Below, piece after piece: positions 24,627 through 32,941 of a DNA stretch of 64,000 nucleotides. Location of the stretch: NCBI GenBank assembly GCA_963819715.1, contig CAWFXE010000002.1:558001-622000 (forward strand), written 5' to 3'. The notes under the pieces were generated by a model. The model was not told the DNA's origin. It worked only from the letters and a program-made list of their open reading frames with translations, and searched no databases. Source of the stretch: DASUPK01 sp963819715. Lineage in GTDB: Bacteria; Actinomycetota; Thermoleophilia; Solirubrobacterales; 70-9. A program made the position numbers and the translations under genes. Numbering within the stretch: the stretch's first letter is position 1; the number at the start of each line of letters is the position of its first letter.

Positions 24627-25909
24627 TCTCCCGAAGTACCTGCATCGGCGGATGATTCTTCGCCGCAGGACGACGCCTCTTCCGGTGGGTGAGGACCCTT
24701 GGAATCGGGCGTAGTGCCCGATAGTGCCCAATGGGAGCCCTCAACGAGCACTCTGAGCCGCTCCCGCTCGCCCTCTCCGCGGAACATGATCTGCGCGTAG
24801 ATCGACAACGTCACCTTGGGATCGGTGTGCCCAACCTGGCGCATCACGTACGGCACTTCCTCGCCCAGCGCAAGGAGGAGGGAGATGAATGTCCGCCGCA
24901 AGGAGTGCGGAGTCAGGCCCTCCGGCAGCGGCACGGCACCGCGCTCGGCCAAGTTGGCGTTCGCCCGCTTGACCGCCATCGCCATCACCCGGTTGCGGAC
25001 GTTGCTCGCGTTCTGCCGCTCCCCGGACTCGGTGGGGAACACGAGATCGCGCGGTCCGCCGTAGCTAGTCGCGGCCTTCTGAACAGACAGCTCCTCGCGA
25101 AGCACCGGAAGTAGATCGACCTGCCGTACTCCGGCGTCGGTCTTCGCATCCCGCACCTGTAACCGGCCTGCGGCCAGATCGACGTCGCGCCAGAAGAGCT
25201 CGAGGGCCTCCCCGATGCGGAGCCCGGCGAAGACCAAGGTCGCGAGCAGGGTGCGCCGACGAATTGCCCGGCGATCCACTCGCGCCTCCTCATCCAGCCG
25301 CCCGGCCGCGTCCAGAAGGGCGTCGATCTGCACGGCGCGATCGAGCCAGGTCCTGGCCGGCGCCCGTTGCTTGAGGCGCCTGCGCTTCCCACGGGCCGGG
25401 TTGCGGGAGATCAGCTCGCGCTCAATGGCGAGTTCGAGAATCTGGGCCAGGCGCGTGATCGTCATGTTGATCGAAGTCGCGGAAAGCTCTCCCTCGCGGA
25501 TCTTGGCCTGTCGGTAGCGATCAACCTCGGCGATCGTGATCTCCGAAAGCTGATGGTCGGCGAAGAACGGCAGAAGATGGTTGGAGAGTTGCCACTCGTA
25601 ATTCGCCAGCGTGTTCGGCCGTAGCCCTTCGAGCCGCATCCCCTTGAACCACTCCGATGCGAACTCGTGGAAGGTCGGCTCCTCCTTCTCCTCAATGGTC
25701 GGCGCCGGCTTGGGCGGCTTCCAGATTCCGCGGCGCACATCAGCGAGGACGTTCGCCAGCTCCTCCTCGGCCCTTGTCCGGGTCCAGCCCTCCTCGGCCG
25801 TTCCCAGGGTGACGTAGCGCCGCTTCCCGTAGGCGCGGAAGCGCAGCGCGAAGGTCCGGCCGCCCTCGCGGTCCAACTCAACGACCTGGCCGGTTGAGCT
25901 CCTCGCCAT
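24566..25909 (-). CDS. tyrosine recombinase/integrase, reading through attL into tRNA-Val antisense
   Basis: A 447-residue phage-type integrase: an N-terminal AP2-like arm domain (about residues 1-60), a SAM-like core-binding domain (FHEFASEWFKGMRLEGLRPN) and a catalytic domain with all the key residues: Arg in FAGLRIGEALELFW, Lys in VRDAKTDAGVRQVD, HSLRR, GHTD and the nucleophile Tyr in LSIYAQIMF. The frame has no stop before it enters the attachment core; the last residues (WDRTNDLSRVRGALSR) are the antisense of tRNA-Val. The functional protein therefore has a C-terminus that depends on whether the element is integrated. It drives site-specific integration and, with Xis, excision. Confidence 0.96.
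   Translation of the reverse strand: MARSSTGQVVELDREGGRTFALRFRAYGKRRYVTLGTAEEGWTRTRAEEELANVLADVRRGIWKPPKPAPTIEEKEEPTFHEFASEWFKGMRLEGLRPNTLANYEWQLSNHLLPFFADHQLSEITIAEVDRYRQAKIREGELSATSINMTITRLAQILELAIERELISRNPARGKRRRLKQRAPARTWLDRAVQIDALLDAAGRLDEEARVDRRAIRRRTLLATLVFAGLRIGEALELFWRDVDLAAGRLQVRDAKTDAGVRQVDLLPVLREELSVQKAATSYGGPRDLVFPTESGERQNASNVRNRVMAMAVKRANANLAERGAVPLPEGLTPHSLRRTFISLLLALGEEVPYVMRQVGHTDPKVTLSIYAQIMFRGEGERERLRVLVEGSHWALSGTTPDSKGPHPPEEASSCGEESSADAGTSGDGRGWDRTNDLSRVRGALSR
24585..24630 (+). repeat. attL: 46-bp core direct repeat within tRNA-Val 3' half
   Basis: A 46-nt stretch beginning CTCACACGGGAGAGG and ending CGCGCCCATCTC is identical, base for base, to 46198-46243. It covers the anticodon loop through the 3' end of tRNA-Val plus four more bases. 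Here it is joined to the 5' half of the tRNA gene, so the tRNA remains functional. Confidence 0.95.
24712..24731 (+). promoter_or_regulatory. candidate integrase/Xis arm-type sites, left end
   Basis: Two tandem TAGTGCCC copies (24712-24719 and 24722-24729, the second continuing AA) lie about 80 bp inside the attL core. The same GTGCCCAA sequence forms a perfect palindrome at the other end of the element (46058-46075). Sharing a short motif at both ends, near but outside the core, is the layout of arm-binding sites. Binding is inferred. Confidence 0.4.
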
Positions 25910-25913
25910 CGCC

Positions 25914-26288
25914 TCACGACCTTAAGGGACCATCCGCCCGACTTCGCCTCCCTCGGATCGGGAGGAGGTCGGAGTTTCCGCGCTGCTGCGATCGTCGCGA
26001 GGGCCCTCTACGTCGAACCGGGCTTGACGACTGCGCCGGCAAAGCTGCGGCGTTGGCGACGATCCTGGCCGGATCGAAGCGAAGCCGAGCCCGCTTGCCG
26101 TTCCCGACCCGAATCGCGCCGAGCTCGTCAGCCTTGGCGTAGACGGTGGCGCGGCTCACTCCCAAGAGCCGCGCCGCCGCCGCCGCATCCACTAGCTGCC
26201 CCGTCTGCCTCGACTCCATTGCCTGGTTTGCGAGCAGCTCCGCGACCCGCTGAGCCAGCTGCTCGATGTCGCCGGGGTCAATTGCCAT
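25914..26288 (-). CDS. excisionase-like helix-turn-helix DNA-binding protein
   Basis: About 124 residues from ATG 26288 (MAIDPGDIEQLAQ). The middle has a MerR/AlpA-like HTH (VDAAAAARLLGVSRATVYAK) followed by the wing-like LGAIRVGNGKRARLRFDP, as in DNA-binding domains of excisionases. The tail is Arg/Ser-rich and basic. It lies 4 nt from the integrase start on the same strand, the usual position of xis. It overlaps the upstream gene by 11 nt. Confidence 0.82.
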   Translation of the reverse strand: MAIDPGDIEQLAQRVAELLANQAMESRQTGQLVDAAAAARLLGVSRATVYAKADELGAIRVGNGKRARLRFDPARIVANAAALPAQSSSPVRRRGPSRRSQQRGNSDLLPIRGRRSRADGPLRS

Positions 26289-26952
26289 CGCTGTTCCCTT
26301 CAACTGGCGAGAGCCGGACCACATCGATCAGCTCGTCGGTGGCGGTCCGCTCGACCGCCTTTCGCACAGCCCGCAGCGCCCGGTTCCCGCAGAGGTAGCG
26401 GACTCCGCTAAAGCGGTCGGCGCCAATTGCCGCGCGCCATGCCCGGAGGATCGAGTCGAGCCGCCAGCTCGTCTTCTGAGAGAGCTCGACCTCGATCGCC
26501 AACCCGTCCTCGCGCAGCACCAGGTCCGGCCGATGGAACCGACCGTCGTAGAGCTCGGCCGAGTAAATCCGTCGGTGCTCCTCGACCTCCACCGCCGCCA
26601 GCTCCCGCTCGCTAAGCACCGCCTGGCCGTCTCGCTCAAACGGCGCAGCGACCCGAGCCACGGCGACCGCGTGGGGCCGTCGACCGACCGATACGTAGCC
26701 GGGGCCGAGCCCCTCCCGGCCAACGGCGCGCAGACCGTCGCGGGTGCAGAGGAGGAGCCGACCCGACCCGTTGATCGGTTCAAGGGCCTCGGCGAGTCCG
26801 TTGGCAAGCCAGCGACGCTCGCGCCCATAGGAGACCGTCTCCCCCGTCCCCGCCCAGACCCGGACGGCCTGGGCGGGGACCAGCCCGAACCTAGCGACGA
26901 AGTCGAGCACCTCGAGGTCGCGCTCGCTGATCGCGGTCGTCATCCGCGGCAT
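26278..26952 (-). CDS. replication-relaxation-like protein (winged-helix plus nuclease-like fold)
   Basis: A 224-residue protein. The N-terminal winged helix (SERDLEVLDFVARFGLVPAQ) and the later segment DGRFHRPDLVLREDGLAIEV with ELSQKTSWRLDSILRAW resemble the replication-relaxation family found on actinobacterial plasmids and integrative elements. The D...E(V)E pattern followed by conserved K/R is reminiscent of a PD-(D/E)XK-like core, though catalysis is not shown. It is encoded between the DNA-translocase gene and xis, consistent with a role in element replication or transfer. Confidence 0.65.
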   Translation of the reverse strand: MPRMTTAISERDLEVLDFVARFGLVPAQAVRVWAGTGETVSYGRERRWLANGLAEALEPINGSGRLLLCTRDGLRAVGREGLGPGYVSVGRRPHAVAVARVAAPFERDGQAVLSERELAAVEVEEHRRIYSAELYDGRFHRPDLVLREDGLAIEVELSQKTSWRLDSILRAWRAAIGADRFSGVRYLCGNRALRAVRKAVERTATDELIDVVRLSPVEGNSDGN

Positions 26953-26962
26953 CGCCCTGACC

Positions 26963-28762
26963 TCACTCGATCAACCGGCCGCGCTTGGCCTCGCGCACGC
27001 GATCGGCCGTGCTGAGGCGCCCCAGGCTCGGGCGCACCGTGGCCCCGCGCGGAATCGGATCGACCTCAGCCCTTGTCTCATGCGCCGGAGCAGTCCCCCG
27101 CTCCCAGCTCGGCACCACCCGCGCGATCTGCGCTCGGCTCTTGTCGGCGCGGTCGAGCCGGATCACCGCGCACTGGCCCTGCTCCAGGTTCTGCAGGACG
27201 GAGGGGTGCACCCGCATCCTGTAGCCGCGGGTCCGGGTGCCGACGGCCTCGCCGCCCCAGAGCAGTCCGTTGGTCCGCTCGGTAGTGTGGTAGTCGCCGA
27301 CCTGGCCGGCCATCCGGGCGACCTCGTCGGCGTCGTCCGGGCCCATCCGCAGCCCGATCAGGCTGTCGATCGTCGACTTTACCTGCGGCTCGAATGCATC
27401 TCCGGCCGCCCTGAGGTCTGCGAGGGTGTGGGTGGCGACGGCGACCGAGAAGCCGGCGGCGCGGGCTCGGGTGAAGAGCCGACCCGAGTGGTCTGAGTCG
27501 AGGGCGCCCAGCTCGTCGATCCCGACGAAGGTCGGGACCGGGCCCTCGTGGAGCTCGGACGCGACCGCGCCTAGCTCGATCGCGATCGCCGCACCGACCT
27601 TCTCGGCGACGATGCCGAGCCGCTCGGCGTCCAGGCGGAAGTAGACGACAGCTCTGTCGCGGATGGCCTCGGCCAGGTCGAGCAGCGGGCCTGCGTGCGA
27701 GTCGGGATCGAGCCAGACGCGCCCGAACTCCGACTCGGCGAGCACGGCGAGCCGACTCCGGAGTCCGGCGACGTCCGCTCGCTCCTTCTGGGTGAGCGAG
27801 CCGACGAACGCCCCCACCTCACCGCTCAGCGCCGGATCGCCGTGCTTGGCGGCGTGCGCAGCGAGCCGGTCAGGCTCGCAGAGCTCGAGCACCCGGGGGA
27901 GGGTGATCCGGTTCCCGCACCCTTCGATCGCGCGGATCACCCAGCGAACGAACCGCGTCCCCTGTGCGGCATAGAACGGTTCGAGGAATTCCTCGCATGC
28001 GAGGAGCTTCGCGACCGTCTCATCGACCCCGCCGCTGGCGAACGGATCCCAGACGGTCGGCCCGTCGGCGCTCACCATCACGAAGCGTCGGCGGCAGCGA
28101 GCCGCGGTCCGGCGGGCCTGCGCTTCGAGCTTCGGATCGCGCTTTGCCTCCACCAGGACGACTCCGTGACCTGCCTCCCCGTACTCGTGGGCGAGAACGC
28201 CGAGTACGGTGGACTTGCCGGCGCCGGTCGCCCCGACGATCAGCGAGTGAGACCCCGACTCACCGCCCTTCCTGACGGCGGCGATCCGGCCGCGCCGGGT
28301 GACGCCGATCGGGAGCTCCTTCGCCCGCCCTTCCCGGATCCGCCGCAGATTCACCCGTCGGCGCAGCAGGTGCTGGGGGCCGACTCGTTCCCGCGCGTCA
28401 TGCCCGAGGTCATCTCCCGAGCGCTTGTCTCGCAGGTGGATGCCGATTGCCATCGCCAGGTGCCCGCCGCTCAGTCCCGCGAACGCTCCGAGAATCGCAA
28501 TGGCGGCATCGCCGGAGATCAGCCGCAAGGTGGTCATCCAGACCGCGAGGGACAAGGGGAAGAGCCAAAGCAGCCCCCACTCCCATCCGCAGCGCATCCG
28601 GCGAACCGTGATCCAGCCGAGCAGCACGCCGATGAGTCCGCCCGCGATCGCGAACACCGCGAACAGCCCGAGTGCGTCGAAGGCATGGTTGAAGTGCTGG
28701 AGGGTGTGCCGGTCGGCCTTCGATACGTGTCGCCCGGTCTTGGCTGTGTGGAGCGCGTTCAT
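26963..28762 (-). CDS. VirD4/FtsK-like DNA-translocating ATPase (coupling protein)
   Basis: A 599-residue protein with two or three N-terminal membrane helices (LGLFAVFAIAGGLIGVLLGW; ISGDAAIAILGAFAGLSGG). The ATPase domain has Walker A IVGATGAGKSTVLGVLAHEY, a VLVEAKRDPKLE segment and Walker B TFVGIDELGALDSDHSGRL with sensor VAVATHTLADLRAAG. This matches type IV coupling proteins/TraD-like pumps that move element DNA to a recipient. The start is set by a strong GAGGAGGT site 6 nt upstream. No relaxase is visible, so it may use an exogenous relaxase or move double-stranded DNA as in actinomycete integrative elements. Confidence 0.88.
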   Translation of the reverse strand: MNALHTAKTGRHVSKADRHTLQHFNHAFDALGLFAVFAIAGGLIGVLLGWITVRRMRCGWEWGLLWLFPLSLAVWMTTLRLISGDAAIAILGAFAGLSGGHLAMAIGIHLRDKRSGDDLGHDARERVGPQHLLRRRVNLRRIREGRAKELPIGVTRRGRIAAVRKGGESGSHSLIVGATGAGKSTVLGVLAHEYGEAGHGVVLVEAKRDPKLEAQARRTAARCRRRFVMVSADGPTVWDPFASGGVDETVAKLLACEEFLEPFYAAQGTRFVRWVIRAIEGCGNRITLPRVLELCEPDRLAAHAAKHGDPALSGEVGAFVGSLTQKERADVAGLRSRLAVLAESEFGRVWLDPDSHAGPLLDLAEAIRDRAVVYFRLDAERLGIVAEKVGAAIAIELGAVASELHEGPVPTFVGIDELGALDSDHSGRLFTRARAAGFSVAVATHTLADLRAAGDAFEPQVKSTIDSLIGLRMGPDDADEVARMAGQVGDYHTTERTNGLLWGGEAVGTRTRGYRMRVHPSVLQNLEQGQCAVIRLDRADKSRAQIARVVPSWERGTAPAHETRAEVDPIPRGATVRPSLGRLSTADRVREAKRGRLIE

Positions 28763-29007
28763 CTCAACCTCCTCGTTTCGTTGTCATCTGGGCTAGACGC
28801 GTGAGCCCGGGCGGAGATCCCGGCAACCTCTCCGGCGAGGTTCGTTCTCGCCTGACCCAGGGAGTTGCCGATGGGCGCGGTCTCGTCGTCATCCCCAATG
28901 ACGCGAAACCCCGCGATCTGTCCCAGCTTTGGCGCCTGCATCTGCTCGCAAGACGTTCCAGAGCCCCAAAAGGAGCCACCTCGACCAGACCTCGACCTCA
29001 ACCTCAT
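28759..29007 (-). CDS. small hypothetical protein coupled to the DNA-translocase gene
   Basis: An 82-residue frame (60 residues if it starts at ATG 28941) whose TGA overlaps the ATG of the translocase as ATGA; the translocase ribosome binding site lies within its last codons. The core reads QIAGFRVIGDDDETAPIGN, and the third-codon positions are GC-rich through the 60-residue part, supporting coding. No family recognised. The position at the head of the transfer operon suggests an accessory of transfer or replication. Confidence 0.45.
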   Translation of the reverse strand: MRLRSRSGRGGSFWGSGTSCEQMQAPKLGQIAGFRVIGDDDETAPIGNSLGQARTNLAGEVAGISARAHASSPDDNETRRLR

Positions 29008-29609
29008 CCATCAACAAGAGGCCAACGACTCCCCAATGGCACGTCCCCTCCGCTCACCCACTGCGCCCCATCCCAGCTCCGCCCGCGTCCCCTCCGCTCT
29101 CTGCGCCCGACCGCAGCTGACCCCGTGAACCCACATAGTGGGGGCGCGGGGTCAGCGGCGGGAAGGGCGGACCCTACGCACGGGACGCGGGCGTAGGTGC
29201 GGAACCGGATTCCGCACCTCTCTCCGCACCCGGTCGGGGCATCGAGTCTCCAGAGAGCCGACCTGATCGAGTGTTGCGCCGCCTTGCTGGCGGCCGTCAA
29301 CCCCTTCGGGGTCGGGCGCTACGCGCCTTGACTGCCGCCCCGGCGGCGCGGACCTCGCTCTCAGGTCGGCCGATGAGCAGGAAGATCAGAGAAACGCGCG
29401 GGAATGGAACCTGCCGCATCGCGAGCAAATGAGGCGCCCGAAACGGCCCGTGATATCAGCGGCTAAGTGCGCCAAACACGCGAAAGGAGGCGTGAGCCCG
29501 CGCGCCGCCTGGTTCTTGCGCGGAGAAGCGATGCCCTAGTCAAGGTCGATTTCTGGAGTGTTCCTTGGTCCCTATGTGTAGGACCCAATTCCCTAGGTAA
29601 GGACCATAC
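29008..29609. other. non-coding hairpin-rich region, candidate oriT or replication origin
   Basis: No convincing gene in 600 nt. Perfect 10-bp inverted repeats GCTGACCCCG (29116-29125) and CGGGGTCAGC (29147-29156) enclose a 21-nt loop. Small hairpins follow between about 29278 and 29340 (GCCGCC..GGCGGC, CCCC TTC GGGG, GGCGC..GCGCC). The region lies just upstream of the transfer operon and separates it from cargo, the usual place for oriT or an origin. Function is inferred from position and structure only. Confidence 0.4.
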
Positions 29610-30281
29610 GTGAAGACCATGCGCGTTCTTGTGACCGGCGGATCAGGCGTCCTGGGCACGGCCTCGATTCCCCTGCTGCGCGAGGCCGGACACACAGTGG
29701 AAGCCCCGGGCAGGACCGAGCTCGACCTCTTCGACCCCGGAGCGGTCGCGGCCGCCGTTGCCGATATGGACGCGGTCGTGCATCTCGCCACCCGGATCCC
29801 GCCACCCGAGCGCTTGGCCGATCGCGAGGCCTGGCGCGACACCGATCGCCTCCGCGCCGAGGCGACGCCGATCCTCGTCGACGCTGCGCTGGCGGCGTCG
29901 GTCGAGTGGTTTCTGTTTCCGAGCATCGCTTTCGTCTATCCCGAGAGCCGGTCGGTCGACGAGTCCACGCCGGTGGCGGAGACGGTGCCCGAGATCTTGC
30001 TCTCGGCGCTGGAGGCAGAGCGCCACGTTGTGCGTTTCGACGGCGAAGGCAGGCGCGGAGTCGTGCTGCGCTTGGGCGTGCTCTACGGGCCGAGCATCGG
30101 AAAGGAGAAGCCCGCCGAGCGCTGGGCTGCCTACGGCGCGACGTTGAAGATCGAGGATGCCGGCCGCGCGATCGCCGCCGCCACCGAGGTCCCGGGCGGT
30201 GTCTACAACGTCGTCAGCGACGGCGAGCGGGTTTCAAACGAGCGCTTCAAGCAGACCGCTGGCTGGCGACCCGAGTTCTGA
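29610..30281 (+). CDS. NAD-dependent epimerase/dehydratase-family protein
   Basis: A 223-residue extended short-chain dehydrogenase. It has the Rossmann glycine motif VTGGSGVLGTASIPLLREAG near the N-terminus, DMDAVVHLATRIPP, then SIAFVYPESR in place of a normal YxxxK segment, and VLRLGVLYGPS. The canonical catalytic Tyr-xxx-Lys is not evident and the protein is ~100 residues shorter than typical sugar epimerases, so it may bind NAD(P) without epimerase activity. It is the first cargo gene of the island. GTG 29610 or ATG 29619 may be the start. Confidence 0.82.
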   Translation: MKTMRVLVTGGSGVLGTASIPLLREAGHTVEAPGRTELDLFDPGAVAAAVADMDAVVHLATRIPPPERLADREAWRDTDRLRAEATPILVDAALAASVEWFLFPSIAFVYPESRSVDESTPVAETVPEILLSALEAERHVVRFDGEGRRGVVLRLGVLYGPSIGKEKPAERWAAYGATLKIEDAGRAIAAATEVPGGVYNVVSDGERVSNERFKQTAGWRPEF

Positions 30282-30677
30282 CGCCTCTCACTCCCACTTC
30301 GCGCAAGGAGGAGCACGCCGGTCCCGGACTTCCCGTTTGCGCCATGAGCGGGAGCGACGGCCAGCCGGCTCCTGGCTTCGCCCAGTTTCGGTGCTGGAGG
30401 CGCTGCTAGCACGGGTGCGCTTCTTCAGCGAAGTGCCTGAAGGCCAGTCGTCTGCCGCGGCCCCGAGGAGCTGGGCCGCTCCTTCCTGAAGTTCGCCAGG
30501 TCGACGTCGTCGAGAGCACGCTTGTCGGCGAAGACCCTGACGGGGCCGGAGGTCTCGACGGCGGCCTCGGACCTCGGCATCCCGGTCTTCCTCGCAGTCC
30601 ACGCAGGCGCGGCCCGACGGCCAGTTGCCTCCGAAGACCTGCGGCTGTGCAAGGACACGGCCTCGACCTCCTCAGCC
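30282..30677. other. 396-nt intergenic stretch without a convincing gene
   Basis: Both strands hold only shadow-type frames. One minus-strand frame contains a short protein-like patch (VRVFADKRALDDVDLANFRK) that may be the remnant of a decayed gene. It lies between the epimerase-like gene and the 3' end of the TetR gene. No terminator hairpin stands out. Confidence 0.4.
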
Positions 30678-31343
30678 TCAGGATGCCGAACCATCGGCCT
30701 GCACCTCGGTCTTGCGCTGCTTGCCCCGTCGACGGCCTCGGGTGCGCCGCGGCGGCGGCCAAAGCATCGCCTCGATTGGCTCGGCCGTCTGCATGACGTC
30801 GAGCGTGCCGTCGACGAGGTGGTGGAAGAGCAGGCCGTCGAGCGCCGCCGCAAGGAGGACGGCGGTTGCGGGGAGGTTCAACGAGGCGTCGATCTCGCCG
30901 CGCTCACGCGCGGCCTCCAGCCGCTCGAGGATAAGCGCCCGAAATCGACGGGATGCGTTACGCGACCAGCGACGAAACTCCGGATCCCGCGTCGCCTTGA
31001 CCATCGCCTCGGCGAGAACCGTCGCGCCAGGCGTCCGTTGCCCCTCCCGCTCGATCCACTCGAGCATGGCTCGCAGTCCCTCGTCGATCGTGGCGGCCGA
31101 TTCGAGGACGCCGATCGATGGCCCGAGCTCCTCGATCAAGGCGTGCTGCGCAGCCTCCATCGAGAGCGCCGCCATCGAGTTGAAGTGGTAGTGGATGAGC
31201 GCCGGGTTCACCTCCGCCCGCTCGGCGATCGCTCGCGTCCGCATGCGGTCGATGCCGACCTCCGCCATCAACTCGACAGTCGCCTGCAGGATGCGATCCC
31301 GGGTCGAGTTCTCCTCGGTGTTGGCTGCTTGCTTCTTGGCCAT
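30678..31343 (-). CDS. TetR-family transcriptional regulator of adjacent MFS pump
   Basis: About 221 residues from ATG 31343. The N-terminal TetR helix-turn-helix reads RILQATVELMAEVGIDRMRT, then IAERAEVNPALIHYHFNSM. A ligand-binding helical domain follows, and the C-terminus is unusually basic (RRTRGRRRGKQRK). It is divergent from the MFS transporter gene with ~80 nt between, the standard arrangement of a repressor controlling an efflux pump. The AT-rich stretch around 31365-31400 is the likely operator region. Confidence 0.92.
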   Translation of the reverse strand: MAKKQAANTEENSTRDRILQATVELMAEVGIDRMRTRAIAERAEVNPALIHYHFNSMAALSMEAAQHALIEELGPSIGVLESAATIDEGLRAMLEWIEREGQRTPGATVLAEAMVKATRDPEFRRWSRNASRRFRALILERLEAARERGEIDASLNLPATAVLLAAALDGLLFHHLVDGTLDVMQTAEPIEAMLWPPPRRTRGRRRGKQRKTEVQADGSAS

Positions 31344-31425
31344 GCGCCTCAAGTCTACATGATCGATTGAGCAAATGCCTTAGACATATGCTTTAATCAG
31401 ATGCCCAAAAGCTATGGAGGCCCAC

Positions 31426-32922
31426 ATGTCCGAAGCAACAAATTCGCAACCGTCCTTTCTGGCCACTCGTCGCGGCAAGCTGACGCTGGCCCTCCTCGGG
31501 GCCATCGCCTTCCTCGACTTCGTCGACGCCTCGATCGTCAACGTCGCGCTCCCTTCCATCAGCCGCGCCCTGCACGTCTCCCTGCAGGACCTCCAATGGG
31601 TCCCGAGCGGCTACCTGCTCACCTACGGCGGCTTCATGCTGCTCGGTGGCCGGGCCGCCGACCTGCTCGGCCGCCGGCGCGTGCTGGTGACCGGGATCGT
31701 GGTGATCGGCCTCTCCTCGCTGGTCGGCGGCCTCGCCGAGAGCTCGGGGCTGCTGATCGGCGCTCGCCTCGCCCAGGGGCTCGGCGCTGCGATGACGCTT
31801 CCGGCCGCGCTCTCCATCCTGACCACTTCCTTCAAGGAGGGATCGGATCGCAACACGGCGCTCGGCGTCTGGGGCGGCATGGGGGCGCTCGCCTCCGCCG
31901 CAGGCGTCCTGCTCGGGGGTCTGCTCACCGAAGGGCCGGGCTGGCGCTGGGTCATGTTCGTCAACCCGGTGGCCGCCGCGCTCGTGCTCGTCCCGGTCTT
32001 TGTGCTCATCGACGGCGAGCGCCGGCGCGCTCGGATCGCGAACTTCGACCTGTTCGGAGCCCTGCTCGCGACCAGCGGGATGCTGCTGATGATCTACTCG
32101 CTGGTGAAGGCCCCTGACGTCGGCTGGGAGACGGCGCGCACGATCGGCGGGCTGGCCGGCTCGCTCGCGCTGCTCGCCGCCTTCGTCGTCAACGAGCGTC
32201 GCGCCCGCGACCCGCTGGCGCCTCTATCGATCTTCAGGATCAACGGGCTCGCCTACGCCGATGCGACCCAGCTCGTCGCCTTCGCCGGGTTCCTGGCGAT
32301 GTTCTTCTTCCTCACCCTCTACATGCAGGATGTCCTTGGCTACTCGCCGATCCAGACGGGTGCCGCCTACCTGCCGCTGACCTTCGCGGTCGTCGTCGTG
32401 GCGGGGATCACCTCGCAACTCGTCTCGCGCACCGGCACCCGGCCCCTGATCGTCGTCGGGTCGCTGATCGCCGCGGGCGGGCTCTATTGGCTCTCCCGCA
32501 TACCGGTGCACGGCTCCTTCGTCGCGGATCTGCTGCCCGGGACGCTAGTCGTAGCAGTCGGCGGTGGTGCGGTGTTCGTAGCCGTGACGACGGCGGCAAA
32601 CGCCGGGGTGCCGGGCGACAAGGCAGGTCTCGCCGCGTCGCTTCTGAACGCCTCCCAGCAGCTCGGCGGCGCGCTCGGGCTGGCGATCCTCTCGGCCGTC
32701 GCGACCGGTCGCACCCACCACCTGCTCGCCGCGCACGAACCGACGGCGAACGCGCTCACCTCCGGCTTCTCGCGGGGGTTCCTGGTCGGGGCCGGCTTCA
32801 TCCTCGCCGCCGCCGTGATCGCGCTTCGCGCCACCAACACGAGGGGCGAGCCGGAGCCGTCCGTTGAGGAGGCCGCAGTGGTCCGGCCTGATGAGCTGGC
32901 CGCGGCTGGGTCGCGGGCGTGA
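31426..32922 (+). CDS. MFS drug efflux transporter, DHA2 (EmrB/QacA-like, 14 TM)
   Basis: About 498 residues. ATG 31426 is favoured over ATG 31414 because GGAGG (31416-31420) is spaced 5 nt before it. TM1 carries FLDFVDASIVNVALPSIS (the DHA motif D), then QWVPSGYLLTYGGFMLLGGR and GRAADLLGRRRVLVTG (motif A), and GAAMTLPAALSILTTSF (motif C-like). The 14 hydrophobic segments fit DHA2 exporters driven by proton motive force. It is regulated by the divergent TetR. The natural substrate is unknown, probably an amphipathic toxic compound. Confidence 0.94.
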   Translation: MSEATNSQPSFLATRRGKLTLALLGAIAFLDFVDASIVNVALPSISRALHVSLQDLQWVPSGYLLTYGGFMLLGGRAADLLGRRRVLVTGIVVIGLSSLVGGLAESSGLLIGARLAQGLGAAMTLPAALSILTTSFKEGSDRNTALGVWGGMGALASAAGVLLGGLLTEGPGWRWVMFVNPVAAALVLVPVFVLIDGERRRARIANFDLFGALLATSGMLLMIYSLVKAPDVGWETARTIGGLAGSLALLAAFVVNERRARDPLAPLSIFRINGLAYADATQLVAFAGFLAMFFFLTLYMQDVLGYSPIQTGAAYLPLTFAVVVVAGITSQLVSRTGTRPLIVVGSLIAAGGLYWLSRIPVHGSFVADLLPGTLVVAVGGGAVFVAVTTAANAGVPGDKAGLAASLLNASQQLGGALGLAILSAVATGRTHHLLAAHEPTANALTSGFSRGFLVGAGFILAAAVIALRATNTRGEPEPSVEEAAVVRPDELAAAGSRA

Positions 32923-32941
32923 TCGGGACCGCGTGACATCA

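Noticed and set aside
24641..24692. Plus-strand C-terminus of the first MMPL frame past 24525
   Set aside because: After the frameshift this reading continues through tRNA-Val and is not a real protein end.
24519..24731. Minus-strand frame containing GSNQRPLPCEGSALPLSY
   Set aside because: This string is the well-known translation of antisense tRNA and recurs wherever such tRNAs are translated; not a protein.
30425..30853. Minus-strand frame with FADKRALDDVDLANFRK
   Set aside because: Most of the frame is low-complexity and overlaps the TetR gene; the short protein-like patch is noted only as a possible remnant.
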